Source: Butyricimonas synergistica DSM 23225 (GTDB lineage Bacteria > Bacteroidota > Bacteroidia > Bacteroidales > Marinifilaceae). Taken from it: 64,000 bases of DNA. Shown here piece after piece: positions 47,298 through 56,422 of the stretch. The stretch is from positions 1,765,340-1,829,339 of the forward strand of contig NZ_KB903359.1 of NCBI RefSeq assembly GCF_000379665.1, read 5' to 3'. The notes beneath the pieces are model-generated. The model searched no databases. It saw nothing but the letters and a program-made list of their open reading frames with translations, and had not been told where the DNA came from. Made by a program: the position numbers and the translations under genes. Each line of letters starts with the position of its first letter. Within the stretch, counting starts at the first letter, position 1.

Positions 47298-47363
47298 ATC
47301 TTATTTTTTTATCACTAGAACACCACCACGACAAAAAAGTATACATCGAATAAAAAAAAATTA

Positions 47364-47371
47364 TACATTTG
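47364..47371 (+). promoter_or_regulatory. Candidate -7 box of the locus 2 sigma gene
   Basis: TACATTTG is an exact TAnnTTTG match, 29 bp before the sigma ATG, in the 103-bp gap between the divergent fecR and sigma genes. No clear -33 element is seen. Confidence 0.45.
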
Positions 47372-47400
47372 TATTGTGATATTTACAATCCCCTCGTGCT

Positions 47401-47955
47401 ATGGAGTTGGATACCCTCTTACAAGAAATACAAAAGGATAACCGAGAAGCCTTTAACGAGCTCGTTTTGCGATACAACGAATCGTTGAATGCTTTCGCTT
47501 TCAATATCCTAAAAGACAAAGAGGCGGCAGAAGACATCGTACAAGATGTATTTGTCAATCTATGGCTGAACCGGAAAAAGATCACCTTCGGGGAGTCCAT
47601 GAAAAGCCTGCTCTACGTATCCACCCGAAACCTGGTATACAACTATATCCGTTCCGCGAAAAGAGAAAACGAACGCTATAAACACCTTGCGGCAGAAAAC
47701 GAAACCTCCACTTTAAATTATATCATACAGGAAGAAGCTCTACGTCTTCTGAACGAATCAATCGAACAACTTCCGCCCCGTATGGCAGAGGTCATCCGCC
47801 TCAGCTTGGAAGGACTGAAACAAGAGGAAATCGCCGAACAAATGGAGGTTACCGTCGCCAACGTGAAAAGATTGAAAGCACTCGGTATCGAAAAATTAAA
47901 AAAATCACTCGGGGCACTATCCTACTTCGTGTTTACCACTACCGGGCTGATCTGA
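47401..47955 (+). CDS. ECF RNA polymerase sigma factor, FecI-like
   Basis: The product has 184 residues. Region 2 has AAEDIVQDVFVNLWLNRKKI and MKSLLYVSTRNLVYNYIRSA; region 4 has LPPRMAEVIRLSLEGLKQEE and IAEQMEVTVANVKRLKALG. Unlike in locus 1 it is divergent from its fecR. Its 3' end overlaps the convergent mutY-like gene by 39 bp. It is expected to drive the operon 46060-31744. Confidence 0.93.
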   Translation: MELDTLLQEIQKDNREAFNELVLRYNESLNAFAFNILKDKEAAEDIVQDVFVNLWLNRKKITFGESMKSLLYVSTRNLVYNYIRSAKRENERYKHLAAENETSTLNYIIQEEALRLLNESIEQLPPRMAEVIRLSLEGLKQEEIAEQMEVTVANVKRLKALGIEKLKKSLGALSYFVFTTTGLI

Positions 47956-48612
47956 CTTCTCCCGGTTCTGCGCGTAATACTTGCAAAACTTGTTCAACAC
48001 GCACTCCCCGCACAACGGGTTTCTTTTCCGGCACACCATAGCGGCATAGTCCAAGATTGCCCAATTCAATTCCTTGCAACGCCGCACCTCGATAATATCA
48101 TTTGCCAATTCCTGTACTTCCTTGTCAAAACGCACATCGATAAAATCGCCCAGTTCAAAATAGCGTTTCAGCAAACGGGACATATTCACGTCCAGCAACG
48201 GCTTACGGTTCTTCAAAATAAATAGTTCAAAAGCATTCGTCACGTACAACCCGATAAAACCGGAATCACGCAACTCGTTGGAATCACCCGGCAACTGCCC
48301 TCCCCGACGACGCAAGTCTTCCCCCAGCTTATACAGCCGTCGGGCCCGATGCCGGTACAACCCCAAGGGTTTCATCGCCTCCTCCAACTCCTCCAGCGAA
48401 GCGTTGCAAAGCGCATCCCAGTCCGGGAACCTCGAGAAAAAAGTATCGAAATACTTCGCCACTGTTTCCGCTTTCGTCCTCTGCAACAGAATCTCGGACA
48501 CGATCTGCTGGTACTTCGTCGCCCGATCCTCCCGCCACGGGAACACCCGCTGGTTCTCATCGAACCATCGCAACAAACTGTGCTGCAGATATTGAACCAT
48601 TACTTCCCGCAT
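47917..48612 (-). CDS. HhH-GPD DNA glycosylase, MutY-like, with [4Fe-4S] cluster
   Basis: The product has 231 residues. The family start VFPWREDRATKYQQIVSEIL has the MutY-type PWR and the QQ/IL helix, then LLQRTKAETV. The helix-hairpin-helix is GFIGLYVTNAFELF, with tyrosine where endonuclease III has its catalytic lysine, followed by LLDVNMSRLL with the catalytic aspartate. The cluster ligands are C-x6-C-x2-C-x5-C in CRKRNPLCGECVLNKFC. The NUDIX-like C-terminal domain of full MutY is absent, so it may be a restriction-associated or TDG-type mismatch glycosylase. Base excision repair is the likely role. Confidence 0.8.
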   Translation of the reverse strand: MREVMVQYLQHSLLRWFDENQRVFPWREDRATKYQQIVSEILLQRTKAETVAKYFDTFFSRFPDWDALCNASLEELEEAMKPLGLYRHRARRLYKLGEDLRRRGGQLPGDSNELRDSGFIGLYVTNAFELFILKNRKPLLDVNMSRLLKRYFELGDFIDVRFDKEVQELANDIIEVRRCKELNWAILDYAAMVCRKRNPLCGECVLNKFCKYYAQNREKSDQPGSGKHEVG

Positions 48613-48622
48613 ACAATGGATA

Positions 48623-49507
48623 TCATCCGGCCAGCGCCGCCCTATACTCGTTAGGAGAACAACCGACCACTTTCTTGAACAAGCGGCTCAAATGATGGGG
48701 ATACTTGAATCCCATCTCGTAAGCAACTTCGCTGACAGACTTATCCAGATCGGCAAAACGCTCTTTGACTTGATTGATTACCGTCAATTGAATACACTCC
48801 TGAGCCGATTTCCCGGTTTCCTTCTTTATCAAATCACCGAAATAATTAGCAGAAAAGTGCAGTTTATCCGCACAATAGGCGACGGAAGGCAACCCGTAGA
48901 TTTCGGGGGCTTCCGAATCAAAATAATTGACCAATAAATCTTCAAACCGGGTAAGAATATCCTTATTGACATCCTTGCGCGTAATAAACTGGCGGTCATA
49001 AAAACGGACGCAATGATTCAGGAAAACCTCGATATTAGCGGTTATAATGGAACGGCTATGCTTGTCTATCGCATGCTCCAATTCCTCCCGAATACCAAGA
49101 AAACAATTAATAACGATCTCCCGTTCCCGGTCCGACATGTGGAGAGCCTCGTTCGCCTCGTAAGAAAAAAACGTGTACTCCTTCATCTTCTTTCCCAGCA
49201 GCGTGCCATGCAGCAAATCGGGATGAAAAAGCAAAGCCCACCCTTTCCCCTGAACCCGGGTCCCGTCATCATCAACCCCGACGACTTGCCCGGGAGCAAT
49301 AAACACCAGCGTACCTTCCTGATAATCGTAAACCCCGCGCCCGTAGCGCAAATCCCCACAATTGATATCCTTCAGGAAAATGGTATAAAAACCGAAATTG
49401 ATGCGACTATGCCTTATCGGCGGTATTTTTGAAAAATCGAGAACACTCACGAGCGGATTCAATGTTTCCACCTCCAGGAATTCATGATAATCATGAATCG
49501 TATTCAT
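48623..49507 (-). CDS. AraC-family transcriptional regulator
   Basis: About 294 residues from the ATG at 49507 (MNTIHDYHEFLEVETLNPLV); 49525 is also possible, while 49597 is upstream of the -7 box. A cupin-like N-terminus contains GTLVFIAPGQVVGVDDDGT. A complete double helix-turn-helix lies at the C-terminus: YCADKLHFSANYFGDLIKKE, then VSEVAYEMGFKYPHHLSRLF and KKVVGCSPNEYR. A close paralogue at 57903-58664 lacks the second half of this domain. The target is unknown; the RND operon and the redox genes nearby are candidates. Confidence 0.88.
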   Translation of the reverse strand: MNTIHDYHEFLEVETLNPLVSVLDFSKIPPIRHSRINFGFYTIFLKDINCGDLRYGRGVYDYQEGTLVFIAPGQVVGVDDDGTRVQGKGWALLFHPDLLHGTLLGKKMKEYTFFSYEANEALHMSDREREIVINCFLGIREELEHAIDKHSRSIITANIEVFLNHCVRFYDRQFITRKDVNKDILTRFEDLLVNYFDSEAPEIYGLPSVAYCADKLHFSANYFGDLIKKETGKSAQECIQLTVINQVKERFADLDKSVSEVAYEMGFKYPHHLSRLFKKVVGCSPNEYRAALAG

Positions 49508-49549
49508 TTTTAATATCTCACCCATAACGTTCGGAACTTTTGTTTGATA

Positions 49550-49557
49550 CAAAAATA
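49550..49557 (-). promoter_or_regulatory. Candidate -7 box of the AraC-type gene at 48623-49507
   Basis: The minus strand reads TATTTTTG (TAnnTTTG). Its position makes the farthest upstream ATG (49597) untranscribed, which supports a start at 49525 or 49507. Confidence 0.35.
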
Positions 49558-49656
49558 ACAATTCTAATTTAAAAACGCCACTATTTTGAATCCGCATTTG
49601 TTAACATAGAAGTGGAGATTCCGTTTCTCGAAACAAAAGGCAAGCAAACGCCAGAC

Positions 49657-50973
49657 TTATTGACCTCCACCCAACGCGTGATACAGGCTTATGATGCCCT
49701 GTATCTCATCGAATTTGTCCTGTGCCAATGATTTCTGGACATCCAATAGGGACTGTTGCGCGGTAAGCACCTCCAGGTAGTTCACCGAGGAATGACGCAT
49801 CAACAGCTCCGTCTTTCGGACTGCCTCCTGTAAAGAGACGACACTCTTAGAATTTATCGCCAGCCTCTCCCGTGCAGTCTGCAAAGATACCAGCACGTTA
49901 TTTACCTCACTGCCAGCCTCAAGCAATTTCTGTTGAAATGCCAACGCTGCTATCTCCTGTTCCGCCTTGGCTATTTTCAGGTTAGCGATGTTCGTTCCGC
50001 GATTGAACAACGGTTGCGTCAGCGAACCGATGGCATTAAGCAGCCATTGTCCGGGATTGAGCACAACGCCACCTCCGTTGTTCGTCCATCCCGCACTCCC
50101 CGATAGATTAATAGAGGGATAGAAAGCTGCCCTTGCCACATTTGTGGCATAAAAAGCCTTTGCCAACGACATTTCAGCCTCCCGGACATCGGGACGATTT
50201 GCCAATAGCTGAACGGGGATCCCCATTGACATGGAATCGGGAAAAATCTGATCGGCAAATTTTCCCCGCTCTATGCCTTCAGGAGTTTGCGCCAACAACA
50301 GGCACATCGCATTTTCAGTCTCTTTCAAACTCTTACGCATGGACAACAAGGAGGCTTCGAGTGCCGCCCTGTTCGCTTCGGCTTGAAGAACTGCCGCGTC
50401 ATTGGCACTTCCCGCCCGCATCAATGCCCGCAACGTCGAAACCGTCCGCTGCCAGTTCCGCGATATCTGTTCTGCAATCGCTATCTGCTCATCCAACATC
50501 AGCAACGTGTAATAAGTTGAAGCGACCGATGCCACGAGCGAGGTCTGCACCGCCTGCCGATAGGCATAAGACTTCTCCAATGAAGCACGGGCTTCACGCT
50601 TGGCGGCTGTAACTTTGCCGAATATATCCATTTCCCAACTCGCGGCACCGCTTATATTGTACGTTTTAGCCGTCGAACCGTCCCAACTGTTCAGTCCGCC
50701 TTCCGCACCGAGATTCACGGACGGCAGATAAGCCAGACGGGCAGCAAGCAATGCAACTTCGGCTTGCTCTGCACGTAAGCGTGCTGTCCTTAAATTCGTA
50801 TTACGCGTCAACGCCGTATCTATCAACTGTTGCAAGTATGCATCTTGAAACAACTCCTTCCACGAAAATGTCGCTATATTACTATCGACTTCTACCGTTT
50901 GCGAAAATTTCTTGTAAACACTACAACCTGACAACACGGTCAATATCAATATACTTATAATTATTTGTTTCAT
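49657..50973 (-). CDS. Outer-membrane efflux channel, TolC/OprM (NodT) type lipoprotein
   Basis: The product has 438 residues. Its lipobox is TVLSGCSVYKKF. It has two long helical repeats of the outer-membrane efflux family, with LIDTALTRNTNLRTARLRAE at the first helix and YPSINLSGSAGWTN midway, and FNRGTNIANLKIAKAEQE in the second repeat. It ends with IISLYHALGGGQ, the usual terminus. Its ATG overlaps the stop of the RND pump gene by 4 bp, so channel and pump are translationally coupled. Confidence 0.93.
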   Translation of the reverse strand: MKQIIISILILTVLSGCSVYKKFSQTVEVDSNIATFSWKELFQDAYLQQLIDTALTRNTNLRTARLRAEQAEVALLAARLAYLPSVNLGAEGGLNSWDGSTAKTYNISGAASWEMDIFGKVTAAKREARASLEKSYAYRQAVQTSLVASVASTYYTLLMLDEQIAIAEQISRNWQRTVSTLRALMRAGSANDAAVLQAEANRAALEASLLSMRKSLKETENAMCLLLAQTPEGIERGKFADQIFPDSMSMGIPVQLLANRPDVREAEMSLAKAFYATNVARAAFYPSINLSGSAGWTNNGGGVVLNPGQWLLNAIGSLTQPLFNRGTNIANLKIAKAEQEIAALAFQQKLLEAGSEVNNVLVSLQTARERLAINSKSVVSLQEAVRKTELLMRHSSVNYLEVLTAQQSLLDVQKSLAQDKFDEIQGIISLYHALGGGQ

Positions 50974-53900
50974 TGTTCCTCCTTTTGATCCATTTCTTTC
51001 AAATGCTTCAACAAAGCCACTTTTTCCTTCTCTCCCGTTATAACCGGGTCTGCTTGTTTGAACTCTATCGGCTTAACGCGTTCCTCCATGGATTGGAAAA
51101 ACATCCACAGGGCGGGCACGATAAACAATAGCACCAACGTTCCCACCAACATACCCCCCACGGCACCGGTACCGAGCGTGGAATTACCATTGGCACCCAC
51201 ACCCGAAGCGAACATCAACGGAAGCATACCGAATATCATCGTCAACGCGGTCATCAGAATAGGACGCAGACGATTCTTCGCCGCTCCCACGGCAGCCTGC
51301 TTCAAAGACATTCCGCCGCGTCGGCGTTCACCCGCGTAATCTGTAATGAGGATGGCAGTCTTTGCCAACAAACCGATAAGCATGATCAGTCCCGTCTGTA
51401 AATAGATGTTATTCTCCAGCCCGAACAACTTGGCAAACAAAAAACTTCCCATCAAACCACAAGGTACGGAGAGAATAACCGTAAGAGGGAGTATCAAACT
51501 CTCGTACATACCGCTCAGGATGAGATAAACGAGCACGATACAAACGGCAAAGATAATGATCACATTGTTGCCCGTGGTCGCTTGTTCCCGTGAAATACCT
51601 CCAAGTTCGTAGCCGTAATCTTTGGGCAACACTTCATCGGCAGCCTCCCTTATGGCTTTGAGTGCATCGCCCGAACTATACCCGGCAGCAGCGTTACCGT
51701 TAATTGCTATGGAGTTATAGAGGTTAAAGCGAGAGAGGGATTGAGGACCGTAAGTCTTGGTGAGTTTCACGAATTGCGATAACGGAGCCATCTCACCACC
51801 CACACGCACGTAGAAATGATTAAGCGACTCTTGCGTGACACGCTTTGCCGGATCGGCCTGAATCATCACACGGTACAGTTTGGAGAAACGGTTGAAATTC
51901 GAGGCATAACTACCACCGTAATATCCTGACAGTGCGTCCAAGACCTCCGCTGTCGTGATTCCTGCGCGTTCGCACTGCGCGGCGTCAATATCCACCCAGT
52001 ATTGCGGGTAATTATTTGCAAACGACGAGTACGCCGCCTCTATTTCAGGACGCCCGTTCAAAGCCTCCACGAATCGGTCGCATACATTCTTGAACTCGGA
52101 CAAATCGCCACCAACCTTATCCTGCAAATAGAGTTCGAAACCTCCTCCCATGCCGTAACCCGGAATCATCGGAGGCGCCATCACGAACATGTTGGCGTCC
52201 GGTACATCGGCAGCAATACCGTAAAGCCTTTCCGACAGTTCCATTGCCGATTGTCCCACGCCTTTACGCTCGTCCCAATCGGTCAGTTTGATAAAGTACA
52301 TACCCATCGACGGACCAGCACCGTTAAATGAATACCCCGATATTCCGCTCGAATACTCGATTTCAGGAAACTCCGCCAGCTTCTCGTCAATCCTTTGCAT
52401 GATACGGTTGGTCTCTTTCAGAGAACTTCCCGGCTTCGTGTCGAGGCTAATCATCAGAGTGGCAACATCCTCGTCCGGGACAAGCCCCGTGGGGGTGGAG
52501 TTCATCAAGAACACCAACGCCGCCAGACCCGCCGCAAGCGTTACCCACACGGCCCACCCGCGACGAACAAAAAAGAGAACACCGTTTTTATAGTAATGAA
52601 GCAAGGTATTAAAAGCAAGGTTATATACCCCGCGGAAACGGGCTGCAAAATTGTCCCTGGCTTCACCGTTCTCATCCACGTAAGGATTCAGCATCAACGC
52701 GCACAAAGCCGGAGACAAAGTAAGAGCGTTGATGACCGACAATCCGACCGCAACGGCCATGGTAATACCAAACTGCGTGTAAAACGTACCCGAAGTTCCG
52801 CCCATGAATGACGTAGGGATAAATACCGCCATAAAAATCATGGTAGAGACAATGATGGCCGACGATATTCCGCCCATCGCATCGGTCGTCGCCCGATAAG
52901 CCGACCGGTACCCCGCATCGAAACGGCTTTGTACCGCTTCCACCACGATAATGGCATTGTCCACCACCGTTCCGATGGCAAGTACAAGCGCGAAAAGCGT
53001 AAGCAAATTGATGGAGAAACCTGCCACTGCCATAAAAGCAAATGTCGCGATAATCGAAACGAATATGGATATGGCGGGAATCAAGGTAGAGCGTATATCC
53101 TGCAAAAACAGATACACGACGAGCACGACCAACACGATAGCCAATAACAACGTCACAATCACCTCTTTAATAGAGGCATAAAGAAAACGATTGGTATCAC
53201 TTAAAGACACAAATTCAAGCCCCTCGGGAAGATCCTTGCCCATATCTTCGAGAACCGCATCGATTTCATTGATGACTGCCGAAGCATTGGAACCTGCAGT
53301 CTGATAGGTCAGGGCTAAAGCGCAAGGCTTACCGTTAATGGTTGAATGGAAATTATAGGCTTCGCTGCCCAGTTCGACATCCGCCACTTCTTTCAAGCGG
53401 AGTACGTCGCCGTCAGGCAGTGAACGAACGACGAGGTTTTCAAACTCTTCGGGTGTCGACAGCCTGCCCCTGTACTTCATCGTGTATTGAAACACGTTAT
53501 CGTTATTCTCCCCGAAAGAACCGGTTGCCGCCTCTATATTCTGCGTGGCAAGAACCGCGGATATGTCCGACGGCACCAGTTTATACTGAGCCATCTTATC
53601 GGGTTTCAGCCATACACGCATACTGTAATTGGCCCCGAACAACATGAACTTACCCACCCCGCTGATACGCTTGACGCGAGGCTCTACGTTGATCTTCATG
53701 TAATTGTCGAGGAATTTGTTATCATAGCGACCTTCAGGGTCATATATGCCGAAAGTTTTCAGCTCAGCATTCTGCTGTTTTTCGGTAGTTACACCCACTT
53801 GCACCACCTCGGAAGGCAACAAACCTTGGGCGGTAGCCACCCGGTTCTGCACGTTGACAGCCGCCATATCGGGATTCGTCCCTTGCTTGAAATAAACAAG

Positions 53901-54173
53901 CAGTTCGACATCACCGCTGTTGGACGCAGTCGATGTGATATAAGTCATGCCTTCCACGCCATTGATAGCTTCTTCCAAGGGTATGACAACCGCTTTTTGC
54001 ACGGTTTCCGCGTTGGCACCGGGATAATTGGTGTAAACAGCCACGGTCGGAGGCGCGATATCCGGATATTGCTCGATAGGCAACGAGAACAAAGCCAACA
54101 CTCCCATCAATACCATTCCCACGGAAATCACGGCAGAGAGAATGGGACGGTCTATAAAATATTTCAGATTCAT
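50970..54173 (-). CDS. RND multidrug efflux pump, inner-membrane HAE1 type
   Basis: The product has 1067 residues, full length. The start YFIDRPILSAVISVGMVLMG and twelve membrane segments fit AcrB/MexB-type pumps. The TM10 lysine is in GLLAKTAILITDYA. In TM4 the usual DD proton pair reads DN (D405, N406, in GTVVDNAIIVVEAV), codons GAC AAT: the second aspartate is replaced by asparagine. In AcrB this site is essential, so the pump may be impaired or work differently. The partners are the adaptor (54192-55292) and channel (49657-50973). Substrates are unknown. Confidence 0.93.
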   Translation of the reverse strand: MNLKYFIDRPILSAVISVGMVLMGVLALFSLPIEQYPDIAPPTVAVYTNYPGANAETVQKAVVIPLEEAINGVEGMTYITSTASNSGDVELLVYFKQGTNPDMAAVNVQNRVATAQGLLPSEVVQVGVTTEKQQNAELKTFGIYDPEGRYDNKFLDNYMKINVEPRVKRISGVGKFMLFGANYSMRVWLKPDKMAQYKLVPSDISAVLATQNIEAATGSFGENNDNVFQYTMKYRGRLSTPEEFENLVVRSLPDGDVLRLKEVADVELGSEAYNFHSTINGKPCALALTYQTAGSNASAVINEIDAVLEDMGKDLPEGLEFVSLSDTNRFLYASIKEVIVTLLLAIVLVVLVVYLFLQDIRSTLIPAISIFVSIIATFAFMAVAGFSINLLTLFALVLAIGTVVDNAIIVVEAVQSRFDAGYRSAYRATTDAMGGISSAIIVSTMIFMAVFIPTSFMGGTSGTFYTQFGITMAVAVGLSVINALTLSPALCALMLNPYVDENGEARDNFAARFRGVYNLAFNTLLHYYKNGVLFFVRRGWAVWVTLAAGLAALVFLMNSTPTGLVPDEDVATLMISLDTKPGSSLKETNRIMQRIDEKLAEFPEIEYSSGISGYSFNGAGPSMGMYFIKLTDWDERKGVGQSAMELSERLYGIAADVPDANMFVMAPPMIPGYGMGGGFELYLQDKVGGDLSEFKNVCDRFVEALNGRPEIEAAYSSFANNYPQYWVDIDAAQCERAGITTAEVLDALSGYYGGSYASNFNRFSKLYRVMIQADPAKRVTQESLNHFYVRVGGEMAPLSQFVKLTKTYGPQSLSRFNLYNSIAINGNAAAGYSSGDALKAIREAADEVLPKDYGYELGGISREQATTGNNVIIIFAVCIVLVYLILSGMYESLILPLTVILSVPCGLMGSFLFAKLFGLENNIYLQTGLIMLIGLLAKTAILITDYAGERRRGGMSLKQAAVGAAKNRLRPILMTALTMIFGMLPLMFASGVGANGNSTLGTGAVGGMLVGTLVLLFIVPALWMFFQSMEERVKPIEFKQADPVITGEKEKVALLKHLKEMDQKEEQ

Positions 54174-54191
54174 AACTTGTTCCTTTATACT

Positions 54192-55292
54192 TTAATCATT
54201 TTTTATGGATACGGGGGCACCGTCTTTCAACATAGCCACACCTTCACGAACCAAAACATCTCCCTCTTGTAAACCGCCGCGGACAAGGTATGTTTTACCG
54301 TTATTAAGTTTATCCACGCTGATCTCGGTGGACTTTGCCATACCGTCAACGACCTTATATACATATATCTTGTCCTGAATCTCGTAAGTTGTTCCTTGAG
54401 GGATGACTATCACGCCCCGTTCTTCATGGGGCAGAATCACGCTTCCCACTCCACCGCTGAACAACAGGCGTTTTTCATTCGGGAACACGCAGCGGACAGA
54501 CGCCGTACCCGTCTGGGAATTGATGATCCCACTAATCGTTTCAATCCGACCTTTGCTTTCGTAAATGGACCCGTCGTTGAGTCGCAGCTCTACATCCGGC
54601 ATTTTGCGGATCATTTCATCAGGCGATCCGTATTGACGGATAAGGTTGCGGATCTGATTCTCGCTCATGGAAAAATAGACATACATCTGTCTCGTGTCCG
54701 ACACCGTTGTCAGCGGTTTGGATATGGACGGGCCAACCAATGCACCTGCCCGGAAAGGAAGTGTTCCAACCACCCCATCGACGGGGGAATGCACCTCGGT
54801 ATATGACAGATCGTTTTTCGCGTTGGTTTCCCGCGCTCGAGCTTGTTCCAGGTTCGCTTCGGCAATGGTCAAAGCATTCTTTGCCATGGAAAGGTCGTAC
54901 TCGGAGATGACCTTCTCGTCGAATAGAATCCGCTTGCTGTCATACTCAAGCTTCGCGGTCTCTACCTGAGCCTCGGCAACGTGGACACTGGCCGTCGCTG
55001 TCCTTAACGCCGCCCGATAGGACACTTGATCGATAACGAAGAGAGACTGCCCCCTCTTCACTTTTTCACCCTCTTTTACCATCAAACTCGAAATCGTTCC
55101 CGACACCTGCGGATAAATCTCCACGTCCTGACAGCCCTCGATCGTGGCCGAGTAGGACTCTACAATATCGACCGACGTGGTCGTAACCTTAAATACCGGA
55201 TAAACCCGCTCTCTCCCCGGGGCGGGACGCTCGTTTCCGCACGCCGTCAGGAGTGCCAGGCAAGCCGATAAAACAACTGTTCTGAATCGCAT
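54192..55292 (-). CDS. RND efflux periplasmic adaptor (HlyD/AcrA family) lipoprotein
   Basis: The product has 366 residues. The lipobox is LLTACGNERPAPG. The lipoyl half-motifs are VEIYPQVSGTISSLMVKEGE-like (DVEIYPQVSGTISSL) and SPVDGVVGTLPFRAGALVGP, bracketing a coiled-coil hairpin of about 60 residues (VAEAQVETAKLEYDSKRILF). Beta-barrel and membrane-proximal domains follow. It is the first gene of the efflux operon, 18 bp before the pump. The AraC regulator at 55441 is transcribed divergently. Confidence 0.93.
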   Translation of the reverse strand: MRFRTVVLSACLALLTACGNERPAPGRERVYPVFKVTTTSVDIVESYSATIEGCQDVEIYPQVSGTISSLMVKEGEKVKRGQSLFVIDQVSYRAALRTATASVHVAEAQVETAKLEYDSKRILFDEKVISEYDLSMAKNALTIAEANLEQARARETNAKNDLSYTEVHSPVDGVVGTLPFRAGALVGPSISKPLTTVSDTRQMYVYFSMSENQIRNLIRQYGSPDEMIRKMPDVELRLNDGSIYESKGRIETISGIINSQTGTASVRCVFPNEKRLLFSGGVGSVILPHEERGVIVIPQGTTYEIQDKIYVYKVVDGMAKSTEISVDKLNNGKTYLVRGGLQEGDVLVREGVAMLKDGAPVSIKND

Positions 55293-55320
55293 ATATCTAA
55301 CTTTAATTTGTAATCGAAAT

Positions 55321-55382
55321 CACGGTCGCGAAATTACCGTGTTCCTCCATGCAACAATATACTTTTATCCCGACAAGTCGGG
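55321..55382. promoter_or_regulatory. Palindromes between the efflux operon and its divergent AraC regulator
   Basis: CCCGACAAGTCGGG (55369-55382) is a perfect 6-bp inverted repeat with a 2-base centre. CACGGT (55321-55326) and ACCGTG (55336-55341) form a second one. Both lie in the 148-bp divergent gap and are candidate regulator sites. The compact first one is also compatible with a small hairpin. Confidence 0.45.
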
Positions 55383-55440
55383 TACTTTTTCGGACAACAA
55401 GAGATTCGTTTGAAAAGAAAGTAATAATTTTGCAGAAGAT

Positions 55441-56289
55441 ATGAATAAAGCTAAATACAAACTATGGGAAATAACCCGATACGGCATATCGGGAGAAACG
55501 GACCTGAAAGAAGGAATAGGTAAAATTGTCGACATCAACGGCTGCACGCTGCTCCGGTGCACCCAAGGACATGGAGTGGTCAGCATCGACTTCCGCGAGA
55601 TGAAAGTATCCGCCGGCTGCCTGGTCGTTCTCACGGGGGATTTACCATTCATCCCCATCGAACTGTCAAGAGATTTCCACGCGTATTACATTTCCGTTCC
55701 CAAGGCACTTGCCGACGAAACGTTTTACAAAGTGGCCTCCTCTTTCTGGGACCTGCTCTACAAGCATCCCGTGCTTCCCACGACCCCCGAACAGGACCGA
55801 CTACTAAAACATTGGTTCATACAAACCGATTGGATTATCAACCATTGCGATACAGAACAAGCGAAAGATGTCGTGAGAAACAACTTTTACAACCTGTTCG
55901 TCGCCATCGACAATGAAATGAGAAGAACGGGAATCGAGGAAGTCAGCAATTTCTCGAAGAACAGAAGCTGGAAACTGTACAATGATTTCTACACCCTGCT
56001 GAGCAGGCACCACACGAAACACCACGACGTGAAATACTATGCCGACAAACTGCACATAACACCGGATTACCTGTATAAATTATTCCACCGGATTGAAAAT
56101 ATCTCTCCCAAAGAGATGATCGACCGGTTTGTTATAGTTTCCATAAAAATTCTTCTCCAAAATACAGACCTATCCATCAAGAATATCGCGGCAGAGTTGC
56201 ATTTTGATGACCCGCCCTACATGTGCCGTTTTTTTCGAAGAATGACAGGGATGTCCCCGTTGGAATACAGAGATAGCGTGAAAAAATAA
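55441..56289 (+). CDS. AraC-family transcriptional regulator, divergent from the efflux operon
   Basis: The product has 282 residues. The N-terminal half is a cupin-like sensor without recognisable ligand residues. The C-terminal domain is complete: YYADKLHITPDYLYKLFHRI, then IKNIAAELHFDDPPYMCRFF and RRMTGMSPLEYRDSV. A TAATTTTG box (55425-55432) ends only 8 bases before the ATG, so the transcript may be almost leaderless, or translation may start later. Position suggests control of the adaptor-pump-channel operon and perhaps the aldo/keto reductase downstream. Confidence 0.9.
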   Translation: MNKAKYKLWEITRYGISGETDLKEGIGKIVDINGCTLLRCTQGHGVVSIDFREMKVSAGCLVVLTGDLPFIPIELSRDFHAYYISVPKALADETFYKVASSFWDLLYKHPVLPTTPEQDRLLKHWFIQTDWIINHCDTEQAKDVVRNNFYNLFVAIDNEMRRTGIEEVSNFSKNRSWKLYNDFYTLLSRHHTKHHDVKYYADKLHITPDYLYKLFHRIENISPKEMIDRFVIVSIKILLQNTDLSIKNIAAELHFDDPPYMCRFFRRMTGMSPLEYRDSVKK

Positions 56290-56384
56290 TTAAGTTATTC
56301 GAACCAATATCCCGGAATAGATAAATCAGTAATATTGGTAAGCATATCCGTAATTCGTATTCCACGCTTCCCGCTTTCTGTCCG

Positions 56385-56392
56385 TAATTTTG
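56385..56392 (+). promoter_or_regulatory. Candidate -7 box of the aldo/keto reductase-flavodoxin genes
   Basis: TAATTTTG is an exact TAnnTTTG match, 30 bp before the ATG at 56423. There is no -33 match, as expected if an activator is needed. Confidence 0.4.
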
Positions 56393-56422
56393 TAATACAA
56401 AAACAAATAAAACAACACGGAC

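Noticed and set aside
10212-47955. Calling the two SusCD loci glycan utilisation loci
   Set aside because: No glycoside hydrolase, lyase, esterase or sulfatase is seen; the loci carry peptidases and thioredoxins and are under FecI/FecR control rather than a hybrid two-component system.
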